From assembly GCF_030012525.1 (NCBI RefSeq), contig NZ_CP124855.1, forward strand, positions 1,860,001-1,924,000: 64,000 bases of DNA, written 5' to 3'. Every line of letters starts with the position of its first letter. The stretch's first letter is position 1. This document shows positions 7,619 through 14,818 of this stretch, piece by piece. The notes under the pieces were generated by a model. It saw only the letters and a list, made by a program, of their open reading frames with translations. It was not told the DNA's origin and searched no databases. The stretch is from Chryseobacterium gotjawalense. Its GTDB lineage: Bacteria; Bacteroidota; Bacteroidia; Flavobacteriales; Weeksellaceae. The translations under genes and the position numbers were made by a program.

Positions 7619-8050
7619 TCCGTATATTTTAGTAAAAGTAATCTGATATGTAGTTGGTTTGATGTTTTTATTTTCAGATAGAGGAAATTTTAACCCGCTT
7701 TAACGGGTTTTATGATTTTTTTAGAAATTGTGGAATTCTTTTTTGTTAAAATTTATAATGAAATTTTTTCACAATTTTCGAAACAGGATTAATTCCAGGA
7801 CAAGTTTGGAGATTGGATGCACAACTAGCTGCTAGAATTCGATAAAAAAAATTTGCGAAGAAAGGCTTCTACTTTCCTAAAAAGATTGCTGATCTTTTTT
7901 TTCGTGGCTCCCTCTGCTTCGAAATGAATTGGGGTGAGGAAAATAAAAGGCGCCGGAAGTTCGAGCTAACTGTGCGGGAAAGTCCCACATCCTCCATTCA
8001 GAATGGAGGATACATATAAAAAATAATACAATTTTGGAATAAATTTTGCT
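7619..8050. other. Gap between the paralogue operon and tmRNA, with two hairpins
   Basis: No supported gene. It contains a hairpin AACCCG/CGGGTT (7692-7697 with 7704-7709), followed on the plus strand by a T-rich tail, and an 11-bp perfect inverted repeat (7989-7999 with 8001-8011) with a single-base centre. The left arm of the latter, CATCCTCCATTC, recurs near 10990. Confidence 0.5.
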
Positions 8051-8058
8051 TATCTTTG
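8051..8058 (+). promoter_or_regulatory. -7 box of the tmRNA gene
   Basis: TATCTTTG matches TAnnTTTG exactly. Transcription would begin about 8064, leaving a short 5' leader removed by RNase P before the mature end at 8075. A TTTTGG at 8032-8037 is closer than the usual -33 spacing. Confidence 0.55.
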
Positions 8059-8074
8059 CAGTCTTATAAACATT

Positions 8075-8470
8075 GGGGTTGACTGGTTTCGACAGCAAGA
8101 TCAATGGGTAAGGTTGCATGCAGAGAACCGTGACGCGATCTCTTTAATCCCTTGTCACAAAATTTTAACTGGCGACCAAGAGTTTGCTCTTGCAGCTTAA
8201 TCCGAATTACAGTAGGATTCAGCGCTCTCCTGAAGATAGTAAGGAGGCAAGATGTCTCTCAAATGCTTCGTTCTGCGGCGTTTGATTTCGAGGCATAGCA
8301 ATGCGGAAATAAGTTCTGAGAAACTTCGGCTCAGGATCGAAAACCAAAGAAGTTAAGTTGAAAATTGGGTGTCTGTGCTCTGTTTTCAGTCGAAAATCAA
8401 TTGCAGAATAAGCATGTAGAAGTCTTATGTGTTGCTTGTTTGGACGAGGGTTCGAATCCCTCCAACTCCA
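8075..8470 (+). ncRNA. ssrA: Transfer-messenger RNA (tmRNA)
   Basis: The tRNA-like ends are clear. The 5' part GGGGTTGA...TGGTTTCGACAG pairs with the 3' part TTCGAATCCCTCCAACTCCA, forming a 7-bp acceptor stem (GGGGUUG with CAACUCC, one G-U). The T-loop GTTCGAATC is canonical. An internal tag frame at 8171-8200 reads GDQEFALAA then TAA, with the ALAA degradation signal read by ClpXP and related proteases. The 3' CCA is not encoded (the next bases are CTT), so it must be added by tRNA nucleotidyltransferase. The length of about 396 is normal. It rescues stalled ribosomes together with SmpB. The exact resume codon is inferred. Confidence 0.95.
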
Positions 8471-8472
8471 CT

Positions 8473-8519
8473 TTTCACAAAAATAACTCACTGAAAATCA
8501 GTGAGTTATTTTTGTGAAA
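8473..8519 (+). terminator. tmRNA terminator, 22-bp perfect stem
   Basis: Arms 8473-8494 and 8498-8519 are exact reverse complements around the loop AAA. The descending arm contains TTATTTTTG, giving a U-rich tail. The element is symmetric, so it could stop transcription from both sides and shields tmRNA from the insertion sequence beyond. Confidence 0.9.
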
Positions 8520-8555
8520 TCAAAATAACCTGACATCCATATAAGTCATTTGATA

Positions 8556-8563
8556 CTTGTTCT
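8556..8563. repeat. Target site duplication, left copy
   Basis: CTTGTTCT directly borders the left terminal inverted repeat and is repeated exactly at 9965-9972. Eight bases is the usual duplication length for ISL3-family elements. Confidence 0.9.
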
Positions 8564-8586
8564 GGATCAGTATCAAAACTTGGGGA
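8564..8586. repeat. Terminal inverted repeat, transposase 3' side
   Basis: Reads GGATCAGTATCAAAACTTGG then GGA, ending directly at the transposase stop codon (8587-8589). It pairs with 9942-9964 with three mismatches. Confidence 0.88.
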
Positions 8587-9531
8587 CTACGCAAAAATTT
8601 TGGATAATCTGAAAAGGAAAAATGATTTGTCTCTTACCCCTCGAAGTTGTAATCTGAAGTTTTTTATTTTCGCATTAAAAGATTCGGCCGACGCATTGGT
8701 GCTTCTTTGGTCAAAATAATTGAGAATGTCATTGTAATGATTCATAATGGTCTTCATGAGTACTGAAAATGATTTAAACCCACATTCTTCTACTTCTTTG
8801 AACCAATGTGCTAATTTTAGGATTGCTACAGACTTTTGAATATTTTGATTGTAAATTTTCCTCAGCCCGTCTGATAAATTATACGCTTTTTCTAAATCAG
8901 GATAGTGATAGAACAGTATTTGTGCTCTTTCATTTTGTGTTGATGTCCACTTTTCCCTGGTCTTGTAGAGTAAATATCGGCTTCTTGCCAAGAGTTGCTT
9001 TCTGGTATCACCATTTTCAAAAATTTCAATTTCAGGAGTTTTCTTCTTTTCTTTTGCTTCTGTCAAACAGTTGTTTTCCAATTCAATGGCTTGCCACCGA
9101 TGTTGTATCCTGAGGTCTTGCAATGCTTCTGTGGCGAGCTTCTGAACATGAAAACGGTCGATGACCTGAATGGCATTGGGAAAACATCTTTTGGCAATGA
9201 GTTTCATTGAACCTGCCATGTCGAGCGTGATCTCTTTAACTTTCTGTCGGAATTTTCTGCTGATTTTCAGAATCTGTTCAATGACTTTATCGCTTTGAGT
9301 ACCTTTAATAATGGCTACGATGCTTCCTTTTTTGCCTTTCGCTTTCTTGGAAGTAAGAACGGTGTATAATTCCCCGTCTGAAAGAGCGACTTCATCTAAA
9401 GAAAGCTGGTCAGAGAGGTTTTCAGTATATAAGATCCAGTCTTCAGCGTGTTGTTTTTGATCCCAGTCTTTAAAATCGCTGATGCTTTTTTTATATTGTC
9501 TTTGAAATTTCTTTCCATTTACGCCATACAT
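8587..9531 (-). CDS. ISL3-family transposase, catalytic part (ISAon1-type)
   Basis: The open frame from the ATG at 9531 gives 314 residues with the ISL3 DDE order: Asp46 in SLDEVALSDGE, Asp104 in TLDMAGSMK followed by DRFHVQKLA, and Glu283 in SAESFNAKIK. The C-terminus KIFA is natural for this group. The true product probably includes upstream residues: the same frame is open back past the A8 tract at 9574-9581 (reading SADTKALPCKTIAEMYG), so a +1 slip (or -2) from the first frame would make a continuous transposase. Whether slippage or a loss-of-function indel is present cannot be decided from one sequence. Confidence 0.88.
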   Translation of the reverse strand: MYGVNGKKFQRQYKKSISDFKDWDQKQHAEDWILYTENLSDQLSLDEVALSDGELYTVLTSKKAKGKKGSIVAIIKGTQSDKVIEQILKISRKFRQKVKEITLDMAGSMKLIAKRCFPNAIQVIDRFHVQKLATEALQDLRIQHRWQAIELENNCLTEAKEKKKTPEIEIFENGDTRKQLLARSRYLLYKTREKWTSTQNERAQILFYHYPDLEKAYNLSDGLRKIYNQNIQKSVAILKLAHWFKEVEECGFKSFSVLMKTIMNHYNDILNYFDQRSTNASAESFNAKIKNFRLQLRGVRDKSFFLFRLSKIFA

Positions 9532-9559
9532 TTCTGCTATGGTCTTACAGGGAAGCGCT

Positions 9560-9913
9560 TTAGTATCGGCTGATTTTTTTTAAGAACTCCGCAAAATCAT
9601 GTGTCATGCGAGTTCCTTTGGCGATGAGATTCCAGTCTCTTTGAATAATGTTTGCGGATTTTACATCCGTCCATCTTCGGCGTTTGATATGCAGTTTCAC
9701 GGACTTTCCGCGCAGTGGAAAATCATCTACCATTATTTCCGGCAGAAAACCCTTTGACTGCAAAGTAAGAGAAGAAAACTCCTTTGGAATCGTATTTTTT
9801 TCTTCAAAATAAAGATGTAGCACTTTACTTACTTCTTCGAATTTCACAATCTCAAAATGGTCAATTAAAAATTCAGGTAATAAAAATTTGAGGACTTCTG
9901 TTTCATTTAGCAT
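9560..9913 (-). CDS. ISAon1-type transposase N-terminal region protein
   Basis: A 117-residue protein in the first frame of the insertion sequence. It includes a PLRGKSVKLHIKRRRW segment that resembles the DNA-binding/zinc-ribbon replacement region of ISAon1-type elements, and ends with GTRMTHDFAEFLKK before running out of frame at an A8 run. It would normally be joined to the catalytic frame by ribosomal or transcriptional slippage. The ATG at 9913 lies 28 bases inside the right inverted repeat. Confidence 0.85.
   Translation of the reverse strand: MLNETEVLKFLLPEFLIDHFEIVKFEEVSKVLHLYFEEKNTIPKEFSSLTLQSKGFLPEIMVDDFPLRGKSVKLHIKRRRWTDVKSANIIQRDWNLIAKGTRMTHDFAEFLKKISRY
9574..9581 (-). promoter_or_regulatory. 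A8 slippery tract joining the two transposase frames
   Basis: On the coding (minus) strand the junction reads TTA AAA AAA ATC. Shifting one base forward after AAA AAA continues as TCA GCC GAT in the catalytic frame. Homopolymers of this length are common slip sites in insertion sequences. Confidence 0.5.
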
Positions 9914-9941
9914 CTAACAAAATTATTAAATTTATCTTTTC

Positions 9942-9964
9942 TCCCCAAGTTTTGGGATTGATCC
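9942..9964. repeat. Terminal inverted repeat, transposase 5' side
   Basis: Reverse complement of the left repeat at 20 of 23 positions; bordered by the CTTGTTCT duplication at 9965-9972. Confidence 0.88.
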
Positions 9965-9972
9965 CTTGTTCT
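9965..9972. repeat. Target site duplication, right copy
   Basis: Exact copy of 8556-8563 (CTTGTTCT). Confidence 0.9.
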
Positions 9973-10179
9973 TCTCTGAAACACTATGAACATTCAGAAC
10001 TTTTAAGAATAGGACTAAAATAACACGAGCAATACTTTATTACAGCGAGCAGATAATAAATATTTTGGTCGCCTACAATCAATGACTCTTTGTAAATCAT
10101 GTTGCGCATGCTTCCGTAAGCGAGCTATTCCGCATGGCCTAAACTGCTGCCGGTTTTTAAATGAGAAGACAATAAAGTA

Positions 10180-10836
10180 TTATAAAATTTCTGCTAATTT
10201 TTTTAAATCCTTACCGTCCGATAAATTCACTTTATTATTTTTAAAATACTGATTTACAGCTTCTTTCTTCTCAGGGAACATGTCTATTAATTTATTTTTG
10301 TTCGAAGGCATTTCCACTATTTCACCATTACCTTTTTTTATAAAATAAACATCAGGCAGTTTTTTATAAGCAGCTGGCTTATCAATATCATAAGAGTTTT
10401 TCGCAGCAACAAAAGGCGAATAACTAATAGTAGATTTTTTAAAGATCTTCAAATTATCTTTGTCTGCAACTACAAATAAATAACCAAGTATCGTATTATT
10501 TTTATAGATATACTGTTCTAATTTTATAATCTCATTAGTTTCTTTGAAATTAACAGTACCGTACGGTTTATCTTTTAAGAGTGCTAAATCCTGATCTCCT
10601 TTTTTAAAATTAATCTCATCTATATTAGCATTGTAGCGCATCTTATATGATTCTGGAAAACCTTCGACTCTACCAAGCACATAGTCGGGGTAAATATAAG
10701 GTGTTCCCTGAACAACCTTATCCATATTTGGATATAAATAAACACTTCTATATTGTAATTCTGAAGAACTTGGTATATTCTGCCCAAAGGCATTAAAAGC
10801 CATAACCAAACCTAGGATTGTAAATAAATTTTTCAT
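10180..10836 (-). CDS. Exported protein of unknown family (intact paralogue)
   Basis: A 218-residue protein from the ATG at 10836: signal peptide MKNLFTILGLVMAFNAFGQ, then a mature part of about 200 residues. An earlier in-frame ATG at 10857 is rejected because it overlaps the -7 box. No catalytic motif is visible. Features shared with the broken gene at 20613-21035 are an L-G-Y-L core with a following V/L-A-D/E-x stretch, a Y-x-K-x-x-D-V-Y-x-x-K-K segment, and a C-terminal F-x-K-x-N-K then a D-L-K-K-like helix. The two define a small lineage-specific exported family. Not adjacent to functionally related genes. Confidence 0.7.
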   Translation of the reverse strand: MKNLFTILGLVMAFNAFGQNIPSSSELQYRSVYLYPNMDKVVQGTPYIYPDYVLGRVEGFPESYKMRYNANIDEINFKKGDQDLALLKDKPYGTVNFKETNEIIKLEQYIYKNNTILGYLFVVADKDNLKIFKKSTISYSPFVAAKNSYDIDKPAAYKKLPDVYFIKKGNGEIVEMPSNKNKLIDMFPEKKEAVNQYFKNNKVNLSDGKDLKKLAEIL

Positions 10837-10854
10837 TTTTAAATTTTTATACCA

Positions 10855-10862
10855 CAAATATA
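10855..10862 (-). promoter_or_regulatory. -7 box that fixes the start of the exported protein
   Basis: TATATTTG on the minus strand, 18 bases before the ATG at 10836. It overlaps the longer frame start at 10857, which therefore cannot be transcribed with a leader. Confidence 0.55.
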
Positions 10863-11183
10863 AATTATTAATTTTACTAAATAATGACTTTTTAGAGCAT
10901 TTTCTCTTTTTATATTTCCGATATTTTTATAGATATTTCATTAGTTTAAATTTTTATTTGTGGTTTAAATAAGAGCAAGAATTGACCCCATCCTCCATTC
11001 CGGTCGTCTTAATAAACTTATGGAAAAGATTTACCACTTAATTACCAGAAACAAAATCTGAAATTATAATTGCTCGAAATTTCAACTACCAATCAGCAGA
11101 GAAAATCGGGAACCCAACTTATTGGCTCCGCAGTTGTTTAAAGCTATCCGCAAATGCTAACGACTATATAAAAAAAAGGATTT
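10863..11183. other. Intergenic stretch without a supported gene
   Basis: About 320 bases of AT-rich sequence with no useful open frame. The only notable item is the string CATCCTCCATTC near 10990, also present in the inverted repeat at 7988-7999. Confidence 0.5.
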
Positions 11184-11220
11184 TGATAAAAAAAATTCCC
11201 TCAACAAAAGTTAAGGGAAT
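11184..11220 (-). terminator. pckA terminator
   Basis: An 11-bp stem (11195-11205 with 11210-11220, one G-U pair on the minus strand, loop of four) is followed on the minus strand by a T-rich tail. It begins about 22 bases past the pckA stop. Confidence 0.85.
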
Positions 11221-11242
11221 CCATATATTAAAACAGCAATTC

Positions 11243-12847
11243 TTACAACTGAGGTCCTGCGTCTACTAATCTTCTCGCTTCATCATTATCACAATATTGT
11301 TCGAAGTTTTTGATGTAACGTGCTGCCAGATCTTTCGCTTTAACCTCCCATTCAGAAGCGCTTGCGTAAGTTGATCTTGGGTCAAGGATTCCTTCTGAAA
11401 CATTTGGCAATGCAGTAGGGATTTGCAAATTCATTACAGGAATTGTTATTTTTCCTGCATTGTCGATTGATCCATCAATAATAGCATCGATGATTGCACG
11501 GGTGTCTTTCAAAGAGATTCTTTTTCCAGTTCCGTTCCAGCCGGTGTTTACCAAATAAGCTTTCGCACCGTGTTCTTTCATTTTCCCGATTAAGGTTTTA
11601 GAATACATGGTCGGGTGCAATGTTAAAAATGCCTCACCAAATGCCGGCGAGAATGATGGTTCCGGTTCTGTAATCCCTCTTTCGGTGCCTGCTAATTTTG
11701 AGGTATATCCACAAAGGAAATGATATTGTGCCTGATCTTCATCTAATACAGAAACCGGAGGCAATACTCCGAACGCGTCTGCTGACAGATAAACAATTTT
11801 TTTGGCATGTCCCGCTTTTGACGGTAATACAATTTTACTGATATGATAAATCGGATATGAAACTCTGGTGTTTTCGGTAATTGAATTATCAGTGTAATCC
11901 GCCTCTCCGTATTCATTAACGACCACATTTTCTAACAAAGAATCTCTTCTGATTGCTTTGAAAATATCCGGTTCTTTTTCTTCTGAAAGATCGATTACTT
12001 TTGCATAACAACCGCCTTCGAAATTGAAAACTCCGTTGTCATCCCAGCCATGCTCATCGTCACCAATCAAATATCTTTTTGGATCTGCAGAAAGCGTCGT
12101 TTTACCGGTTCCTGAAAGACCGAAGAACAAAGCAACATCTCCTTCTTCACCCACATTTGCAGAACAGTGCATCGATGCCATTCCTTTTAATGGAAGGTAA
12201 TAGTTCATAATGGCAAACATTCCTTTCTTCATTTCTCCGCCGTACCATGTTCCACCGATAATCTGTATCCTGTCGGTAAGATTGAACATTACGAAATTCT
12301 CAGAATTCAATCCCTGCTCTTTCCAGTTTGGATTGGTTGTTTTAGAACCGTTCATCACGATGAAATCCGGCTCGCCGAAATTTTCTAATTCAAAGTTAGA
12401 AGGACGGATGAACATATTGGTCACGAAATGAGCCTGCCATGCAACCTCCATAATGAAACGGACTTTCAGTCTTGTATCCGGATTGGTCCCGCAAAATGCA
12501 TCAACCACATATATTTTTTTTGATGAAGACAATTGCTTTAAAACCAAATTTTTACAACTTTCAAAAATTTCCGGAGTGGTTGGCAAGTTGACTTTACCAT
12601 CCCAATGAATGGTATCTTTGCTTACATCATCTTTTACAATAAAACGGTCTTTCGGTGAACGGCCGGTAAAGACACCGGTTTTTACAGCCACAGCCCCAGA
12701 TTTGGTCACTGCACCTTTTTCGAAACCCGCATTTTTGCAGGACATTTCCGCAGTGTACAATTCTTCGTAGCTCGGATTGTAAGATACTTCTTCGTAACCG
12801 GTAATCCCGAGATTATGGAGTTGTTGGATGATTTTAATGTTCTTCAT
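11243..12847 (-). CDS. pckA: Phosphoenolpyruvate carboxykinase (ATP)
   Basis: A 534-residue enzyme of normal length for the ATP-dependent PEPCK family (EC 4.1.1.49): oxaloacetate + ATP to phosphoenolpyruvate + ADP + CO2, the entry step of gluconeogenesis in the cytoplasm. Signature parts are TGRSPKDRF at about 61-69 (substrate binding), the HCSAN segment near 227, the kinase-1a P-loop GLSGTGKT at 243-250, and the metal-binding kinase-2 [10 protein letters not shown] at 261-270. The start ATG at 12847 gives the usual MxNIxxxxxLxxLGI opening. Single gene unit with its own terminator. Regulation by carbon source is likely but not visible. Confidence 0.97.
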   Translation of the reverse strand: MKNIKIIQQLHNLGITGYEEVSYNPSYEELYTAEMSCKNAGFEKGAVTKSGAVAVKTGVFTGRSPKDRFIVKDDVSKDTIHWDGKVNLPTTPEIFESCKNLVLKQLSSSKKIYVVDAFCGTNPDTRLKVRFIMEVAWQAHFVTNMFIRPSNFELENFGEPDFIVMNGSKTTNPNWKEQGLNSENFVMFNLTDRIQIIGGTWYGGEMKKGMFAIMNYYLPLKGMASMHCSANVGEEGDVALFFGLSGTGKTTLSADPKRYLIGDDEHGWDDNGVFNFEGGCYAKVIDLSEEKEPDIFKAIRRDSLLENVVVNEYGEADYTDNSITENTRVSYPIYHISKIVLPSKAGHAKKIVYLSADAFGVLPPVSVLDEDQAQYHFLCGYTSKLAGTERGITEPEPSFSPAFGEAFLTLHPTMYSKTLIGKMKEHGAKAYLVNTGWNGTGKRISLKDTRAIIDAIIDGSIDNAGKITIPVMNLQIPTALPNVSEGILDPRSTYASASEWEVKAKDLAARYIKNFEQYCDNDEARRLVDAGPQL

Positions 12848-12882
12848 AATGTCTTTATATTTCTGATTTTTTATTACAACAC

Positions 12883-12890
12883 AAATTTAA
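12883..12890 (-). promoter_or_regulatory. -7 box of pckA
   Basis: TAAATTTG on the minus strand, 35 bases before the pckA ATG. No TTG is found at the matching -33 spacing. Confidence 0.4.
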
Positions 12891-12975
12891 TCATTAATAG
12901 GTTTAATGATGTTTTAAAAATAATGATATTCATCAGAATCTGCAAGAAATTTTAAAATTGATAAATACTTGATTT

Positions 12976-13872
12976 TCAGTAAATTAAATCCTCATACGCA
13001 AAGACAGTGGAAAAACCCTTTCCCCGAAAATAATCCTCAAAACCTAAAAACTTTGAACTCATCACAAAATCTCCTCCCCAAGCTCCTAAACTTTTCACGA
13101 AACTTGGGCAGTTTTCGAAATGTTTTTCTTTTACCGTTTCAATTCCGAGGAAATCACTTAATTTATTTTCGTGAAGAACCATTAATTCTGAAAAATTTTC
13201 TAAAGACTTCGCTTCTAAAACCTGACGGGTAATTTGCGAAAATTCTTCAATGAGTTCAGCTGATTTTTCTCTGGACCGATAGAGATTAATGCCTTCCCGG
13301 CTGTTTTGCTTTTGATTGAGATGAATGAAAATTAAATCCTTTTTAAAAACGGGATCAAAATCGATTTTCTGAATAATCCTTTCAGGTTGATTTTGGTAGA
13401 GAATCGCAGACTTTTCCTGTGCCACAGCAATATCATAACCGCTTCCTCCCAAACAGGATTCATTGAGTCTGAAAGCGTCGACTGCTGCCCATTGCGCCAA
13501 ATTATTCATTAAAGTAGAACTGCTCCCCAAACCGAAATTCGCAGGAAACTGTAAATCCGTCTTTATTGAATAAGAAGTGTCACTTTTTAATTGAGAATCG
13601 GAAAGTGCTTTAACTTTCATTAAAACCTTTAAAATAAATTCCGCTGACCCGGGAATATTCGTATTGAGAATGGTTCCAGTACGATAATTCATCGTCAACT
13701 TCAACCAAGGTTTCCCCTGATGAAGTGCTGTCCAATGAACTAAAGATTTTCCATCGGGGTTTTCTGAAACAAAAAACTCCTGCCCCCATTTTGTAGGAAG
13801 AGCAAGAGCCAAGGCGCCATCGAGGACGACATATTCAGAGGTGAGCAATAATTTTCCATGGGAAAAAATCAT
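12976..13872 (-). CDS. GYDIA-family GHMP kinase
   Basis: A 298-residue GHMP-superfamily kinase. The ATP-binding motif is PANFGLGSSST at 110-120, and the sequence GSGYDIA at 143-149 names the family. The N-terminus has the usual GKLLLTSEYVVLDGA motif 1 and the C-terminal region has a Gly-rich LGAWGGDF motif 3. Related enzymes phosphorylate small alcohols such as mevalonate or phosphomevalonate, so a role in isoprenoid supply is plausible, but the substrate is not established here. It is the last gene of the porin-bshC-fabD run, 11 bases after fabD. Confidence 0.85.
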   Translation of the reverse strand: MIFSHGKLLLTSEYVVLDGALALALPTKWGQEFFVSENPDGKSLVHWTALHQGKPWLKLTMNYRTGTILNTNIPGSAEFILKVLMKVKALSDSQLKSDTSYSIKTDLQFPANFGLGSSSTLMNNLAQWAAVDAFRLNESCLGGSGYDIAVAQEKSAILYQNQPERIIQKIDFDPVFKKDLIFIHLNQKQNSREGINLYRSREKSAELIEEFSQITRQVLEAKSLENFSELMVLHENKLSDFLGIETVKEKHFENCPSFVKSLGAWGGDFVMSSKFLGFEDYFRGKGFSTVFAYEDLIY

Positions 13873-13883
13873 ACCCGTATTTT

Positions 13884-14762
13884 TTAAATGGCAGAAGAAA
13901 CTTCTACGGTATTATTAATTTTTTTAATTAATCCCTGCAAAGTTTTTCCAGGACCCACTTCCACGAAAGAAGTCGCCCCTCTCTGAATCATATTCTGTAC
14001 AGACTGAGTCCATTTTACCGGTCCCGTTAACTGTGCGATCAGATTAAGTTTAATTTCTTCAGGATCAGTCACTGCGGTTGTAGTGATGTTTTGGTAAACC
14101 GGCATTGTCGGCTTATAGAACTTGGTATTGTGAATGGCTTCAGCTAATTTTTCCTGTGCGGGCTGCATCAAAGGAGAGTGAAAAGCGCCGTTTACAGGAA
14201 GCATTAAGGCGCGTTTTGCACCCGCATTTTTCATGTTTTGGCAAGCCAGTTCTACCGCTGCGGTTTCGCCTGAAATCACCAATTGTCCAGGACAGTTGTA
14301 ATTGGCAGGAACCACGATTCCGGGAGTTTCTTCGCAGATTCTTTCTACAACATCATCAGCAAGACCGAGGATCGCTGCCATGGAACTTGGGTTGGCGTCA
14401 CACGCTTCCTGCATTGCTTTTGCACGCGTAGAAACCAACTTCAAACCGTCTTCAAAACTTAAAACTCCGTTGGCCACTAACGCAGAAAATTCGCCCAAAG
14501 AATGGCCGGCAACCATTTCCGGTGCGACACCGTTCAGGGCAGTTTTCAGGGCAGCAACCGAGTAGATGAATATCGCAGGCTGCGTAACTTCGGTTTTTTT
14601 CAGATCTTCTTCTGTGCCGTTAAACATGACCGAAAGAATATCGAATCCTAAAATTTTATTGGCGGAATCCATCAAATCCTTGATGTCTTTACGGGATTCA
14701 TATAATTCTTTTCCCATCCCGACATATTGTGAACCTTGTCCAGGAAATACAAGTGCTTTCAT
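13884..14762 (-). CDS. fabD: Malonyl-CoA:ACP transacylase
   Basis: A 292-residue FabD (EC 2.3.1.39), which moves the malonyl group from CoA to acyl carrier protein for fatty acid synthesis in the cytoplasm. The oxyanion segment FPGQGSQ is at 6-12, the nucleophile Ser88 sits in GHSLGE, the malonyl-binding Arg113 lies in STRAKAMQEA, and the catalytic His195 is in GAFHSPLM. Length and motif spacing are standard. It sits between the LysM protein gene (56 bases upstream) and the GHMP kinase gene (11 bases downstream) rather than next to other fab genes. Confidence 0.97.
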   Translation of the reverse strand: MKALVFPGQGSQYVGMGKELYESRKDIKDLMDSANKILGFDILSVMFNGTEEDLKKTEVTQPAIFIYSVAALKTALNGVAPEMVAGHSLGEFSALVANGVLSFEDGLKLVSTRAKAMQEACDANPSSMAAILGLADDVVERICEETPGIVVPANYNCPGQLVISGETAAVELACQNMKNAGAKRALMLPVNGAFHSPLMQPAQEKLAEAIHNTKFYKPTMPVYQNITTTAVTDPEEIKLNLIAQLTGPVKWTQSVQNMIQRGATSFVEVGPGKTLQGLIKKINNTVEVSSAI

Positions 14763-14818
14763 AAAGTTATTTACAGATATATTTGGCTTAAAATAATTTT
14801 TATCACCAGTGTTTTTTA

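Larger units (their letters stand above)
8564..9964 (-). mobile_element. Intact ISL3-family (ISAon1-type) insertion sequence, about 1401 bp
   Basis: The element is bounded by inverted repeats at 8564-8586 and 9942-9964 that match at 20 of 23 positions, and by exact 8-bp target duplications. It carries two reading frames on the minus strand, an N-terminal region protein and a DDE transposase, separated by a frameshift at an A8 tract. Both frames look full length and the ends are intact, so the insertion appears recent. It landed 37 bases past the tmRNA terminator, in what was non-coding DNA. Confidence 0.92.

Noticed and set aside
7877-8119. Minus-strand frame of 80 codons running into the tmRNA 5' end
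   Set aside because: Covers the tmRNA promoter and start; no signal or domain, low-complexity look.
8219-8491. Minus-strand frame of 90 codons
   Set aside because: It lies inside the tmRNA gene, whose tRNA-like ends and tag frame are clear; the frame is a by-product of RNA structure.
8808-9210. Plus-strand frames over the transposase
   Set aside because: Shadow of the DDE transposase; no family pattern.
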